Shown in pieces: positions 29,646 through 39,373 of a DNA stretch of 64,000 bases. A program made the position numbers and the translations under genes. Source of the DNA: Cohnella algarum (GTDB lineage: Bacteria > Bacillota > Bacilli > Paenibacillales > Paenibacillaceae); the NCBI RefSeq assembly GCF_016937515.1, contig NZ_JAFHKM010000002.1:5575001-5639000 (forward strand), given 5' to 3'. Every line of letters begins with the position of its first letter. Position 1 is the stretch's first letter. The notes under the pieces are model-generated. The model had not been told where the DNA came from. It searched no databases and saw only the letters and a program-made list of their open reading frames with translations.

Positions 29646-30577
29646 TGACTCGCAATCTTCCGGTTCCCGGCGGGCTTCTCTTGCTTGATCTCTTCAGGCA
29701 ACCGCTCGGAAATTCCAGGCACTTCTCGCGGCGAATATTCGATTTCGTCGGAGGAGTATACCGTGACGAAAACCCGGCCCCCTCCCGTAAAGGTACGAAT
29801 CAGAACCGGCTGATTGTACGGATTGAGGAAAACGAAGTCCGGTCCGCCCCAGCTAACCGTGGCATCCCGACCGGGCGGCACGTAGGGGACGTTCCGGCTA
29901 TGCGAATAGCGTTTGACAATCGTAAGTCCCGCCCGGTCGATCGCATTAAACAGCGTGGAGGATACTTGACAAATGCCGCCGCCGATCCCTTACGACAATT
30001 CGCCCCGCACGATAATCGGCGCGGGCAAATATCCTCTCGAGATCGTGCGAATGCCGACGGCCCGATTGAAGGAAAACGTCTCCCCCGGGAACACGACGGT
30101 GTTGTTGATCGCTTTGGAGGCCAGGCCGATGTTGTGGGACCGGTTTTTGTTTCGCGAATTAAAATAGGTGACGTAGTGGCCGATCGGCTTCTCTCGAAGC
30201 GGCGCCAGCAGCTCGCTGTCGACCCGCGGATAAACCGCCGTCCGCGGCACTTCGATCGAGGGAGATCCGCTGCCGAAGAGCGAATCGTAAAATTTTTCGG
30301 CAAATCGGTTGCGATCCAGCCTGTAACCGACTTTTTCCGGCACAATTTGCCCGCTCTCGCCGATCGTGGCATTTTGCGGCCGTTCGTAGACGCGCTCGTG
30401 CAGACGTTCAAGCAGCCGCTCGAATTTTTCCGGGTCGACGATTGGCAGGGCGGGCAATAATTCGTAGTCGGCACGCTTGACGTTTTCCACGATTTGTTCC
30501 TTGTACCGGATCGAGAAACTGTCGGGAAGCGGCGCGGAAAGCAGGAGCAGCGCCCAGGATATCGTTAACCATTTCAA
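29642..30577 (-). pseudogene. VanW-family protein interrupted by an in-frame TAA
   Basis: From TTG 30577 (after AAAGGTG) the frame encodes a membrane-anchored protein with a helix near residues 3-18 and a VanW-like body (VVFPGETFSFNRAVGIRTIS, ending RGELS). An in-frame TAA at 29990-29992 then breaks it. The same frame continues immediately as GIGGGICQVSSTLFNAIDRA and VPPGRDATVSWGGPDF, the most conserved VanW motif. One substitution would restore about 311 residues. VanW proteins are linked to vancomycin resistance regions and peptidoglycan but their biochemistry is unknown. No frame change is involved, only the stop. Confidence 0.85.
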
Positions 30578-30605
30578 TTTCGGATAGCACCTTTCGTTAG
30601 GATAA

Positions 30606-31370
30606 TCACAACGATACGGTTTCCCAAACGGCTGCCTTCCATTCATTTCCCTTTATTTCGTTTCTCGTTTCCTCCAGGCTTTCTTTGGCCAGTCCTTTCA
30701 ACTGCGTCAGCATCTCTCGGGTTTCCCCGCCGGACTTCAACCGGTAAACCTCAAGCTGCATAAGCAAGGCGCTCAGCTTGTGTCCGACGGAATCGTGGAT
30801 TTCCCGTCCGACATAAGCCCGTTCCTCCTGCCTGGCCGCTTCTTCATCCGAAATCAGCCTGCGCTTCAACCGCCGGTATTCGCTTAGCAGCGCTTCGCCG
30901 CGCGCGGCCGTCTCCTCCCGCTCGGAAAGCAAAACGCGAAATTGGATCAGAGCGACAGCGGAAATCGCCGTAAATAAAACGAGAAAGAGGAGCGGCAGGC
31001 TCGGATAACCGGCCAAAACCGGCAAAAACGCTGCCAGGACGGCAAAAGCGCCCGCGACCGCCGCCCCGGCGGACTTCAGGCTGTATGCCGCATGGCCGAC
31101 AAGCAGCGCGAACAAGATGAGCGGGTACGGATTCGGAGGACCGTCGGCTGCGGGCCAGAGCGCGACGGCGGCGAGCAAAGCCGCAAGGCTCGTTGCGAAC
31201 GTCAACAGCGCCGGCCTTTCCCGAATTAACGGCAAAAGAAAGTAAACGGCAAAAAACATGGCGCTCAGCAGCAAGCGCCATGCGATCTCGCGTTCTAGCG
31301 GATAAATGTGCAGCATCGCCCCCAGCCACGCCGCGATCAAGAAAATCAGCCAAAGCCAATACGAACGCAT
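30606..31370 (-). pseudogene. Sensor histidine kinase lacking its ATPase domain
   Basis: A 254-residue product with about six N-terminal membrane helices (residues 1-145) and a linker, then a HisKA_3-type dimerisation region with the phospho-acceptor His192 (VGREIHDSVGHKLSALLMQL). Family members continue with an HATPase_c domain (about 100 residues with N and G boxes), but here homology stops near residue 233 and the protein ends after an unrelated tail of about 20 residues. The downstream VanW gene begins 29 bp later, so the ATPase domain and any response regulator are missing. ATG 31370 follows GGGAGGAAAA. Confidence 0.78.
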
Positions 31371-31495
31371 TTTTCCTCCCGTGGGCTTGCGGCAAGCTTC
31401 TGCCCGCCTCGACGTATGGTTTCGACGCGGCCCGGGCGGGTTCCTGCTTCCTTGCCCCGATTATGAAAACGGGGAGCGTACCGGGTGACGGCCGG

Positions 31496-32056
31496 TTACC
31501 AAATCGTCAGCTTTTTCTCCGCGGGAGTGCGCGGTTTCGGATTCGGCGCCTTGTCGAAGTATCCGATATGCAAAATGCCGACGATTTGTTCTCCTTCCTT
31601 GACGCCAAGGCCTTCGCGGAAAACGGGAGAGCGGATGAACTCGAAGGTCGTCCAGGTCATGCCAAGCCTTCGCTCCCACCCGAGCAGCTGCATGTTCTGC
31701 ATCAGGCAGCAGACGGCCGCGAAATTCTCCTCCCGCTTATGTTCGTTTTTCTCCTCCTTCATCACGACCACCAGGCTGGCGGGAATTTCGGCCATCTTCT
31801 TCTTCATCAATTCCTTTAATTTCGCCGGAAGCAGCTTCATCCGCATCATATTGCCGGAAGCGTTCACCGCCAAATCGGCCAGCCTTTCCCGCCCTTCCGG
31901 GCTTTCGATCAAAATAAACCGCCAAGGCTCCCGAAGCCCGTGATTCGGCGCCCATACCGCATCGTTCAGCAATTCCAGAATCAGCTCTCGGGATACCGGC
32001 AGCCGGTTGAACGAGCGGATGCTCCTTCTCTCCCTTACGGTTTGCGCGACGCTCAT
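31496..32056 (-). CDS. Nitroreductase family protein
   Basis: A 186-residue flavin-dependent reductase of the nitroreductase fold. The FMN-binding N-terminal pattern RERRSIRSFNRLPVSRELIL is visible, along with APNHGLREPWRFILIE and a C-terminal IVGILHIGY. Such enzymes reduce nitro compounds, quinones or flavins with NAD(P)H. The ATG at 32056 overlaps the TGA of the marR-type gene by 4 bases, so it is coupled to that regulator, which probably controls it. Composition is less GC-rich than the rest of the window. Confidence 0.85.
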   Translation of the reverse strand: MSVAQTVRERRSIRSFNRLPVSRELILELLNDAVWAPNHGLREPWRFILIESPEGRERLADLAVNASGNMMRMKLLPAKLKELMKKKMAEIPASLVVVMKEEKNEHKREENFAAVCCLMQNMQLLGWERRLGMTWTTFEFIRSPVFREGLGVKEGEQIVGILHIGYFDKAPNPKPRTPAEKKLTIW

Positions 32057-32562
32057 CGGTTTTTCGCCCCTTTCGGCAATGGATTGGCGTTCCAATGCGA
32101 AATCATCGTCTGGAAAAATTTCAAAATCGTATGCAGTTCCGTTTCCGAAAACGAATTCAAGGACCGCAAAAATTTGCTTTCTTGGATTCCGTGCAACGTC
32201 TCGTGCAATTCGAAGACTTCCTTGCCCTTCGGGGTTAGGCTGAAGTAAACCTCTTTCTTGTTGTCGTTAAGCCGGCTGCGTTTGATAAATCCTTCCTCAA
32301 GGAGCTTGGCGCTGATTTTCGTGATGCTCGCTTTCGACAAATTCAATTTTTCGGCAACGGACGTGTTGTTGATCGGCTCGTTGTTGCCGATGCAGTCGAT
32401 GACATGGATGCTGGTCAAATTGTTCGGGAACGCGGTCAGATTCAATTCCCGCGCTTTGTCGGCGAACTCGCGAAATTCGACTTCCATGCGCTGTTCGTTC
32501 AGATGCATAAAATGAATAAACTGGCCGTATATCAGTTGCCTGAGCGTTAGATCCGCTTCCAT
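32053..32562 (-). CDS. MarR-family transcriptional regulator
   Basis: A 169-residue winged-helix regulator. The recognition region is TSVAEKLNLSKASITKISAK, followed by a wing (RSRLNDNKKEVYFSLTPKG). MarR proteins are usually released from DNA by small phenolic or oxidising ligands. It is directly coupled to the nitroreductase gene (ATGA overlap), suggesting a response to a nitro or quinone compound. The ATG at 32562 has AGGTGA upstream. Two AT-rich operator-like inverted repeats lie upstream at 32589-32610 and 32660-32686. Confidence 0.86.
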   Translation of the reverse strand: MEADLTLRQLIYGQFIHFMHLNEQRMEVEFREFADKARELNLTAFPNNLTSIHVIDCIGNNEPINNTSVAEKLNLSKASITKISAKLLEEGFIKRSRLNDNKKEVYFSLTPKGKEVFELHETLHGIQESKFLRSLNSFSETELHTILKFFQTMISHWNANPLPKGAKNR

Positions 32563-32588
32563 TAGGGGTCACCTGCTTAAAAAAAATA

Positions 32589-32610
32589 TTTTGTTTATTA
32601 GTTAACAAAA
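32589..32610. promoter_or_regulatory. Operator-like inverted repeat 1 upstream of the marR-type gene
   Basis: TTTTGTT and AACAAAA arms separated by 8 bases, 27 bp upstream of the ATG. It shares TGTTTATTA and GTTAACAAAA with the second site at 32660-32686, as expected for a self-regulated MarR promoter. Confidence 0.5.
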
Positions 32611-32659
32611 TTTACGAACGAGCTTCAAATCATAAAAATTAAATCAAGCTTAATCAAAT

Positions 32660-32686
32660 ATTTTTTTGTTAACTTGTTAATAAACA
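32660..32686. promoter_or_regulatory. Operator-like inverted repeat 2 upstream of the marR-type gene
   Basis: Contains the same TGTTTATTA and GTTAACAAAA blocks as site 1 on the opposite strand, with 3 extra bases between them (ACA on the minus strand). The block lies in a 160-bp AT-rich stretch that also must contain the promoter. Confidence 0.5.
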
Positions 32687-32728
32687 TAGCACGATCTTGC
32701 CGGAAAATCAATATTGGCGAGCACAGGT

Positions 32729-33004
32729 TCATTTCCGTTCAGGCTCGTTCCAGTTTTCCTTGATTTGTTCCGCGTTCTTTTTCAGCCAGTCCTTCTCCGA
32801 AGCGACTAAGTACGCGATGCCGACGATCAAGGACGCGATGCTCGCGATAAGGGGACCGTTTCCGATATAGCCTAACATTGCCCGGAACAGCTCGTAGCTC
32901 CAGCTTGACGCGTTCGAACCGAATATCGCAGCGCTAATATAGCGAATTCCGTACAGGAAAGCGGCGATACAGATGAAAACGACCCCGGCTGTTCTTCGTT
33001 GCAT
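32729..33004 (-). CDS. Small membrane protein, 91 residues
   Basis: Two hydrophobic segments (about residues 5-28 and 47-68) with a short charged C-terminus rich in Lys, Glu and Asn. No family recognised. ATG 33004 is immediately downstream of AGAGGAGGAGAACG, so it is very likely expressed. It follows the GNAT remnant on the same strand and precedes the marR promoter region. Confidence 0.65.
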   Translation of the reverse strand: MQRRTAGVVFICIAAFLYGIRYISAAIFGSNASSWSYELFRAMLGYIGNGPLIASIASLIVGIAYLVASEKDWLKKNAEQIKENWNEPERK

Positions 33005-33022
33005 CGTTCTCCTCCTCTTCCT

Positions 33023-33486
33023 TCACCCCGACAATTCCATCCGCAACCTGATCATATCCCGGCAATGAATGCCGTTCTCGTAAATGTCTTGCGCATAATT
33101 CCGCACGAAAAAATCGACATCGACGCCGACGATTCGAAAGCCGCAGCTTTGATAGAGCTTCAGTTGCCAAATGCTTGAATTGCCCGTTCCGATTTCCAGC
33201 GCGGTCGCTTGACGGCTTTTTGCTTCCCTTATGGCCGCTTGAACCAGTTGCCTTCCAATTCCTTGGCCTTGCCGAGACCCCTTGACGGCCACGTTGACGA
33301 TTTCCATCGTCCGGGGTGCGTATGAATCAAGACGAATTCGCCGACAAGTTCGCCGTCCAAATAAGCCCCGTAACAGTACCCTCGGCCGACGTATTCGTTC
33401 ACGAGCTCCCGGGACGGATCGGCCAGCAGCAGAAGATCGTACGGAATTTCGTTCGGGTCCTCCAATAATTCAATGGTTAAGTTCAT
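33023..33486 (-). pseudogene. GNAT acetyltransferase split by a one-base deletion
   Basis: ATG 33486 opens a frame reading MNLTIELLEDPNEIPYDLLL and then GAYLDGELVGEFVLIHTHPG, the start of a GNAT fold. After a G4 run (plus strand 33313-33316) the frame is lost. In the neighbouring frame the core continues with MEIVNVAVKGSRQGQGIGRQ, the acetyl-CoA-binding loop (QGQGIGRQL), to a stop at 33023. Adding one base to the run gives an intact protein of about 154 residues. GNAT enzymes acetylate an amine substrate, here unknown. Confidence 0.83.
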
Positions 33487-33544
33487 GTGTTGCCGCTCCC
33501 CCGCTTCGATCGCAGATCATCCCCTATTATAACCCATATCATGG

Positions 33545-33600
33545 AAAAAGGGACCCCTCCGATCGGCGGCATTGCCCGCCGATCGGAGGGGTCCCTTTTT
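33545..33600. terminator. 25-bp perfect terminator hairpin of the glycogen operon
   Basis: Arms 33545-33569 and 33576-33600 are perfect complements (each begins or ends AAAAAGGGACCCC/GGGGTCCCTTTTT) with a 6-base loop. It lies 16 bp after the GH15 stop and carries U-tracts in both directions. Confidence 0.92.
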
Positions 33601-33616
33601 AAAAATATTCGTTTTC

Positions 33617-35584
33617 CTACTTCGCCGCCGCGAGCTTCTCCCGCTTCTGCAAGTACTTGCATACGGTGCTCACGTAAGTCGCGTGCGACCAGGTGAGCGG
33701 CGCCACCGACAGCGGCGAGCCGTCGTGCGGGTGCAGCTGCTCCGGCAAGTTGCCGCCCGGCAGCGTATGCTTCGTGACCTTCTCGAGCGTCGCTTTCGGC
33801 GGTTCCAGATCCGCCAGCGTTTGGGCCGTCGCGATCTGGAAGTTGGCGACCCAAAGCGTGCAGATGATCCACGGGTTGCCAGGCACCTTCTCCACGTCGC
33901 CGCTCTGTTGGAAGTAGTAGTCGTTCGTATAGCGGGCGATGCCGCCCACTTCCGTCTGCACGGCGAGGCCTTGCGCGATCGCGCCCATCGTGCGGACGAC
34001 CCGGTCGTCGTCGGCCGGCAGCACGCCGAATTCGAACAGGCCGAACAGGCTGCTTTCCAGCGTCATGTCCTTCACCCACTGGCCGTCCCGCTGCACGAGC
34101 CCCCGCGCGAACCGGCCGGCATCTTCGTCCCACAGGTGGGCGATCATCCCCGCCTTCATGCGCTCGGCCACGCTGCGGTAACGGTCGCTTCGCTCGTAAT
34201 CGCCGAACAGGTCGGCGAAGTACGACGCCGCCATCAGACCGCCGTAGACGGACGCGGTCGTATACGTCCAAATGCCGTAGCGCTCCTCCCACAAATCATA
34301 GCTGGGCAGCGGAAGACCGAGCGTCGGCTCGATAAAATCGCACAGGAACGAGGCGGCCATGCGAACGAGCGTCGGATACAGCGCCTGGGGAAGCTCGATT
34401 TCCCCTTGGCGCTCGTAATCTTTCCACAGCGCATAAAGCACCAGCGCCGTCTCGTCCTCCTGAATCGGCAACCGGGGGCTGCCCTGCACGACGTAAGGAT
34501 GCCAGCTGGAACCGACCGTTCCGTCCGGATTGTATTTGTGGTACAGATAGCCTTCCGGGGAAAGCGCCCGGTTGCAGAAATCGAAAAACGGGGCGATCGT
34601 CCCGTGATACCCGGCCAGCGACATCGCATCCGCGATCAGGGCGCCGTCGCGCGGCCACATGTAGCTGTAATGGTCGCGGTTGTACTGCAGAATGTCGGTA
34701 TCGTTGGCCGCCAGAATCGCGCCCCGCTCGTCGATTTGCGTCCGTACGATCAGGAGGCTGTGCTTATACAGCTGAACGACGGAAGCGGGCAAATCCCCGA
34801 AATCCGCGTCGGCTTTGGCAAGCCAGTGATTCCAGTAAATGACGATGCGGCTGAGCAGCTTTTCCGGATGGCTTTCCTGAACGTATTGATCGAGCCGTTT
34901 CACCTCTTCCAAATCGCTGCCCACCGACATCCAGTAATAAAAGGTGCTTTCGCCGCCGGCCGCCAGTTCCGCCCGCAAGCTGATCGTGCTGTCGACCGAC
35001 CCTTGCGCGATCGCATTGCCCATCAATTCGCCGTCCTCGGCGTCCCTCCACGTGCCCTCCGCCGAGTGAAATCGTTTGATGCCGGTCGTAAACTGATAAA
35101 TGCCGCCGCCTTGCGACCGTCCGTTGAACATGAAATAGGACGATCTTTTGTAATGGAACACCGTCCGGTTCGCCGGGAAAAAAGCCGCCGTATCGCCGAC
35201 TTCGCTGTCGTCGATCATCAGGTCCTGGTGGAAAAACACCCGGACGTCCTTCGGCTCTTCCGTCAAATTCCGCACGACGACCCGCTTCATGTAGATGCAT
35301 TCGCGCTGGTGAATGCCGTCGTTGATATGTAGCTCGATCCCGAGTTCCTCGTTCCGGGCGGACACGTTCGTGACGAGGGAATTTTCGATGTAGCCCAGTT
35401 CGATCCGCCAGGACGGATCGTCGAGCCAGGAAAATTTGCCGCCGCACCAAATGCCGAACCGGCACGGATGGCCGCCGGTATGATTCAGCTGTCCGACGAA
35501 CGGGAAATAAATATCCCGGATGAAGCAGCTTTTGTCCAGATTAACTAAAATTTTGCCGTTGCCGATGACAAGATGTCGAGCCAT
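33617..35584 (-). CDS. GH15 glucoamylase-type glycosidase of the glycogen operon
   Basis: A 655-residue protein of family GH15 (glucoamylase, glucodextranase, trehalase-like). An N-terminal beta-sandwich domain (to about 270) begins MARHLVIGNGKILVNLDKS. The alpha/alpha barrel contains the substrate site YMWPRDGALIADAM, the likely catalytic Glu region PIQEDETALVLYAL and the likely base in GGNLPEQLHPHDG near the end. It is probably intracellular (no signal peptide), so it likely trims glycogen or maltodextrins to glucose. ATG 35584 follows AAGGGGAT; glgA stops 16 bp upstream. Confidence 0.88.
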   Translation of the reverse strand: MARHLVIGNGKILVNLDKSCFIRDIYFPFVGQLNHTGGHPCRFGIWCGGKFSWLDDPSWRIELGYIENSLVTNVSARNEELGIELHINDGIHQRECIYMKRVVVRNLTEEPKDVRVFFHQDLMIDDSEVGDTAAFFPANRTVFHYKRSSYFMFNGRSQGGGIYQFTTGIKRFHSAEGTWRDAEDGELMGNAIAQGSVDSTISLRAELAAGGESTFYYWMSVGSDLEEVKRLDQYVQESHPEKLLSRIVIYWNHWLAKADADFGDLPASVVQLYKHSLLIVRTQIDERGAILAANDTDILQYNRDHYSYMWPRDGALIADAMSLAGYHGTIAPFFDFCNRALSPEGYLYHKYNPDGTVGSSWHPYVVQGSPRLPIQEDETALVLYALWKDYERQGEIELPQALYPTLVRMAASFLCDFIEPTLGLPLPSYDLWEERYGIWTYTTASVYGGLMAASYFADLFGDYERSDRYRSVAERMKAGMIAHLWDEDAGRFARGLVQRDGQWVKDMTLESSLFGLFEFGVLPADDDRVVRTMGAIAQGLAVQTEVGGIARYTNDYYFQQSGDVEKVPGNPWIICTLWVANFQIATAQTLADLEPPKATLEKVTKHTLPGGNLPEQLHPHDGSPLSVAPLTWSHATYVSTVCKYLQKREKLAAAK

Positions 35585-35600
35585 TAGGCATCCCCTTCCT

Positions 35601-37031
35601 TTATATCGCAAGCTCGCGGTACAGGCGCTCGTACGCTTTGGCGGACGTCTCCCAGCCGTAGTCCTGCTTCGTGCCGTTTTTGACGATTTTTTCCCAGACT
35701 GCATGATCCTCGTAAAAGGCAAGCGCCCGGCGGACGGTAAATAGCAAGTCGCGCGACGATGCCGGCCCGAAGCTGAATCCGTTGCCCGTATCGGCAAATT
35801 CGTTGTACGATTCCACGGTGTCGCGCAGTCCGCCCGTTTCCCGCACGATCGGCACGGTCAAATACCGGAGCGAAATAAGCTGGCTCAACCCGCACGGCTC
35901 GAATCGGGACGGCATGAGAAACATGTCGGCGGCCGCGTAAATCCGGCGGGCGAGCCCTTCGTTGAACCCGTACCAGACGAACAATTTGTCCCGATGCCGC
36001 TCCATCGCGCCGCGCAGCATGCTCTCGATCTGCGGATCCCCCGAGCCGAGCACGAACATCTGCACGTTCTCTTCCAGCAGTTCCGGCAGCGTTTCGCCGA
36101 CCAGGTCGAAGCCTTTCTGGCTGACGAGGCGCGACACGATGCCGATCATCGGAACGTTCTCGTCCTCGGGAAGCCCGAATTCGCGCTGCAGGTCGATTTT
36201 GTTTTTGCGTTTTTTGGCGAGGGAATGACGGTACGGAACCGGAACGTTCGGATCGTTCATCGGATCGTAGCTCTCCGTGTCGATGCCGTTGACGATCCCC
36301 GTCAAATCGCCCGATCGCTGACGCAGGACGCCCTCCAGCTTTTCTCCGTATTCCTCCGTTTGAATTTCCTTCGCGTACGTCGGGCTGACCGTCGTCAGCT
36401 TGTCCGCGAAGCGGAGTCCCGCTTTCATGCAGCTGCCCGCTCCGTAAAATTCCAGGCCGTCCTCGCCGAACAGCTCGTCGCCGGCGGACAGCAAATCTTT
36501 GAGCCATTCGCGCGAGAACACGCCCTGATACTGCAGGTTATGAATCGTAAATACGGTCCTTATTTTGCGGATTGCGGGATCGTAGGCGTACCGGGTTCGC
36601 AGCAGCATCGGGAGCAGCCCCGTCTGCCAGTCGTGACAGTGCACGATCTCGGGCAGCGCGTCCGTCCGCAAAAGCGTTTCCGCCGCCGCCAGGCAAAAAA
36701 ACGCGAACCGTTCCGCTTCCTGCTCGCCGTACCCGTACAAATAATGCCTTTTGAAATAATATTCGTTGTCGATCAGCAGGAACCGCACCCCGTCGGCGAA
36801 CGTCTCCAGCACTCCGCAGTATTGCGAACGCCAACCGACTTGAACGCGGAACGTATCGAGCGTCCGGGCTTCCTTCGTATACTTCTCGGGAATGGCGCCG
36901 TACTTGGGCAGCACCACCGTCACGTTCACCCCCAGCTTCGCCAGCGCCTTCGGCAGCGCGCCGACGACGTCGGCGAGTCCCCCGGTTTTGACCATCGGCA
37001 CCGCCTCCGAAGCCGCAAACCAGACGTTCAT
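35601..37031 (-). CDS. glgA: Glycogen synthase
   Basis: A 476-residue GT5 enzyme that extends alpha-1,4-glucan from ADP-glucose. The ADP-glucose-binding motif KTGGLADV is residues 15-22, and the C-terminal half has the catalytic GT-B motif LMPSRFEPCGLSQLISLRYL plus ETGGLRDTV. Length and order match bacterial GlgA. ATG 37031 has GGAGGG upstream. It sits between glgD and the GH15 gene in one minus-strand operon. Confidence 0.95.
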   Translation of the reverse strand: MNVWFAASEAVPMVKTGGLADVVGALPKALAKLGVNVTVVLPKYGAIPEKYTKEARTLDTFRVQVGWRSQYCGVLETFADGVRFLLIDNEYYFKRHYLYGYGEQEAERFAFFCLAAAETLLRTDALPEIVHCHDWQTGLLPMLLRTRYAYDPAIRKIRTVFTIHNLQYQGVFSREWLKDLLSAGDELFGEDGLEFYGAGSCMKAGLRFADKLTTVSPTYAKEIQTEEYGEKLEGVLRQRSGDLTGIVNGIDTESYDPMNDPNVPVPYRHSLAKKRKNKIDLQREFGLPEDENVPMIGIVSRLVSQKGFDLVGETLPELLEENVQMFVLGSGDPQIESMLRGAMERHRDKLFVWYGFNEGLARRIYAAADMFLMPSRFEPCGLSQLISLRYLTVPIVRETGGLRDTVESYNEFADTGNGFSFGPASSRDLLFTVRRALAFYEDHAVWEKIVKNGTKQDYGWETSAKAYERLYRELAI

Positions 37032-37046
37032 CGAACCCCTCCGTTT

Positions 37047-38159
37047 TTAAATGACGTTTCGCTTCACCGCCAGAAACGGCATGTCGGCCGAACCTTTAAG
37101 CTGCTGCTGCTTCCGAATTTCCACCTCTTTGTCCAAAATGCAATTTTCGATCGTGCCGTCCTCGCGGACGACGCCGTTTTGCATGACGATGCTGTTGCGG
37201 ACGACCGCCCCCTTGCGCACCTTGACTCCCCGAAACAAAATGCTGTTGCGGACCTCGCCTTCGATCTCGCAGCCGTTCGCGACGAGAGACTGTACGACTG
37301 TGGACCCGTCCCGGTAGCGGGTCGGGGGTTCGTCCTTTACCTTCGTGAATACGGGCCCCGGTTCGAAGAACAGCTCCCTCCACACCTTCTGGTCGAGCAG
37401 CTCCATATTGTGCCGGTAGTAGGCCGGGATGCTGTTCACGACGCCGAGGTAACCTTCGTGCATGTACGCCTCGACCCGCAGCTCCCCGAGCCGGGACAAA
37501 ACCGCATGGCGTACGAAATGGTCCTTGCCCTGGGCAAGCGACGTCTCGACCAGATCGACGAGAAGCTCCTTGCGAAGCACGTACATTTCCATCGATACGA
37601 TATCGCTGGCGAGCCGGCCGAAATGATCCTGCATTTCCGCGATTCGGCCGTCCGGGTCGAGCCGCGCCTTGCGCGTCAGTCCGGTCGTCGCGTTCGGCCA
37701 GCGCTTGCAGACGACGGTGACGTCGGCGCCGCGTTCCCGATGCTGCTCGAGCACGAGCGAAAAATCGATGTTGCATACCATATGGCTGCGCGTGATGACG
37801 ACGTAATCGTGCTCGCTGCGCCGGAAATAATCCCGGTGGCGCCAAAAATGGTACAGATCGCCTTTGCCGAAATCGGTCTGGTTTTCCATCGCCGGCGGAA
37901 GGACGAACAGCCCTTTTTGCTTGCGGTGCAAATCCCAGTTGCTGCCGGAGCCGAGATGGTCCATCAGCGAGCGGAATTTCGTATGGGCAAATACCGATAC
38001 GTTGGAAATGCCCGAATTGACCATCGAGGAAAGCACGAAATCGATCAGCCGGTAGCGGCCGCCGAACGGCACGGTCGCCAGGCAGCGGCCTGCGGTCAGC
38101 GCCCCCATTTCCTCCGTTTCGTGAATCAGGTTGATGATGCCCATCAGCGGCAGCTTCAC
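37047..38159 (-). CDS. glgD: GlgD, second ADP-glucose pyrophosphorylase subunit
   Basis: A 370-residue paralogue of GlgC. The N-terminal nucleotidyltransferase fold starts [19 protein letters not shown], lacking the Gly-rich, Lys-containing loop of active GlgC, as is typical of GlgD, which in Firmicutes supports or stabilises GlgC. The C-terminal left-handed beta-helix (repeats of [13 protein letters not shown]) is intact. The GTG start at 38159 overlaps the glgC stop by 4 bases, so the two are coupled. Confidence 0.93.
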   Translation of the reverse strand: MKLPLMGIINLIHETEEMGALTAGRCLATVPFGGRYRLIDFVLSSMVNSGISNVSVFAHTKFRSLMDHLGSGSNWDLHRKQKGLFVLPPAMENQTDFGKGDLYHFWRHRDYFRRSEHDYVVITRSHMVCNIDFSLVLEQHRERGADVTVVCKRWPNATTGLTRKARLDPDGRIAEMQDHFGRLASDIVSMEMYVLRKELLVDLVETSLAQGKDHFVRHAVLSRLGELRVEAYMHEGYLGVVNSIPAYYRHNMELLDQKVWRELFFEPGPVFTKVKDEPPTRYRDGSTVVQSLVANGCEIEGEVRNSILFRGVKVRKGAVVRNSIVMQNGVVREDGTIENCILDKEVEIRKQQQLKGSADMPFLAVKRNVI

Positions 38160-39322
38160 AGCGGATTCGCCTCCTCCAGCGGAATTTCCGGCACGATATG
38201 GTCATAGCTCGCGACGACGGCGATATGCTCGGAATCGACGCTTCCGACCTGGCAGCCGGAGCCTACGATCGCGTTCTCGCCGACGATGGCGCGAACGATT
38301 CGCGCGCCGGGCTCGATGACCGCGCCGGGCATAATGACCGAGTCTTCGATGAAGCTCCCCTTCCCCGCCTTCACTCCGTGAAACAAAACCGAGCGGTTGA
38401 TCCTGCCTTCCACGACGCAGCCTTCGTTGATCAGCGAATTGGTTACCGACGCTTCGGGAGACAAATACTGCGCTGGCTGGTTGGGGCTTACCGAGTAAAT
38501 CCGCCAGGAGCGATCGTTCAAATCCAGCGCGGGGGAATCCTCCAGCAAGTCCATATTCGCTTCCCACAAGCTCTCGATCGTGCCGACATCCTTCCAGTAT
38601 CCGTCGAACCGGTACGAAAACAGCCTCGCCTCTTCCCCCAGCAGCTTGGGGATGATGTCTTTCCCGAAATCGTTGGAAGACATCTTGTCTTCGTCGTCCC
38701 GAAGCAGCGCATCGCGGAGAACCGGCCAGGAAAACATGTACACGCCCATGGATGCGAGATTGCTTTTCGGCTGTTTCGGTTTCTCTTCGAATTCAAGCAC
38801 TTTGCCGTCCTCGTCGACGTTCAGAATGCCAAACCGGCTCGCGTCCGCCCACGGTACGGATATGACGGCGATCGTCGCGTCCGCGCGATTCGCCTTGTGG
38901 GCTTCGAGCAGGAGCTCGTAATTCATTTTGTAAATGTGGTCTCCGGAAATGATGAGCACGTATTCGGGATCGTACCGTTCGATAAAGCCGATGTTTTGAA
39001 AAATGGCGTTGGCCGTTCCTTTGTACCAGGAACCGCCTTTCTGGCGAACGTACGGCGGCAGCACGTGCATACCCCCGTCCCGCCGGTCGAGTCCCCACGG
39101 ACTGCCGATGCCGAGGTGTCGATTCAGCACGAGCGGCTGGTATTGGGTGAGCACGCCGACCGTTTCGATGCCCGAATTGACGCAATTGCTGAGGGTAAAA
39201 TCGATAATCCGGTACTTCCCTCCGAAGTGGACGGCCGGTTTGGCCAAATCCTTCGTCAGCACGCCCAGCCTTCGGCCTTCTCCTCCCGCGAGCAGCATGG
39301 CGATACATTCGTTGCGGCGCAT
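38156..39322 (-). CDS. glgC: Glucose-1-phosphate adenylyltransferase
   Basis: A 388-residue enzyme that makes ADP-glucose from ATP and glucose-1-phosphate, the committed step of glycogen synthesis. The substrate-binding motif is [20 protein letters not shown] near residues 8-27, followed by [20 protein letters not shown]. The C-terminal beta-helix is present. ATG 39322 follows GAGAGGAG. It follows glgB on the operon with 51 bp between them and overlaps glgD. Confidence 0.96.
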   Translation of the reverse strand: MRRNECIAMLLAGGEGRRLGVLTKDLAKPAVHFGGKYRIIDFTLSNCVNSGIETVGVLTQYQPLVLNRHLGIGSPWGLDRRDGGMHVLPPYVRQKGGSWYKGTANAIFQNIGFIERYDPEYVLIISGDHIYKMNYELLLEAHKANRADATIAVISVPWADASRFGILNVDEDGKVLEFEEKPKQPKSNLASMGVYMFSWPVLRDALLRDDEDKMSSNDFGKDIIPKLLGEEARLFSYRFDGYWKDVGTIESLWEANMDLLEDSPALDLNDRSWRIYSVSPNQPAQYLSPEASVTNSLINEGCVVEGRINRSVLFHGVKAGKGSFIEDSVIMPGAVIEPGARIVRAIVGENAIVGSGCQVGSVDSEHIAVVASYDHIVPEIPLEEANPL

Positions 39323-39373
39323 ATGAACGACTCCTCTCTCTAAACGAAGCTTCCGTGCTTCCGACGGGGTTTG

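Noticed and set aside
33572..35332. Long open frame antisense to the GH15 gene
   Set aside because: High GC content keeps reverse frames open; the product is Arg/Val/His-rich with no motif, while the minus strand encodes a complete GH15 enzyme.
35994..38207. Long open frame antisense to glgA and glgD
   Set aside because: Same reason: low-complexity reverse product over two intact glycogen genes.
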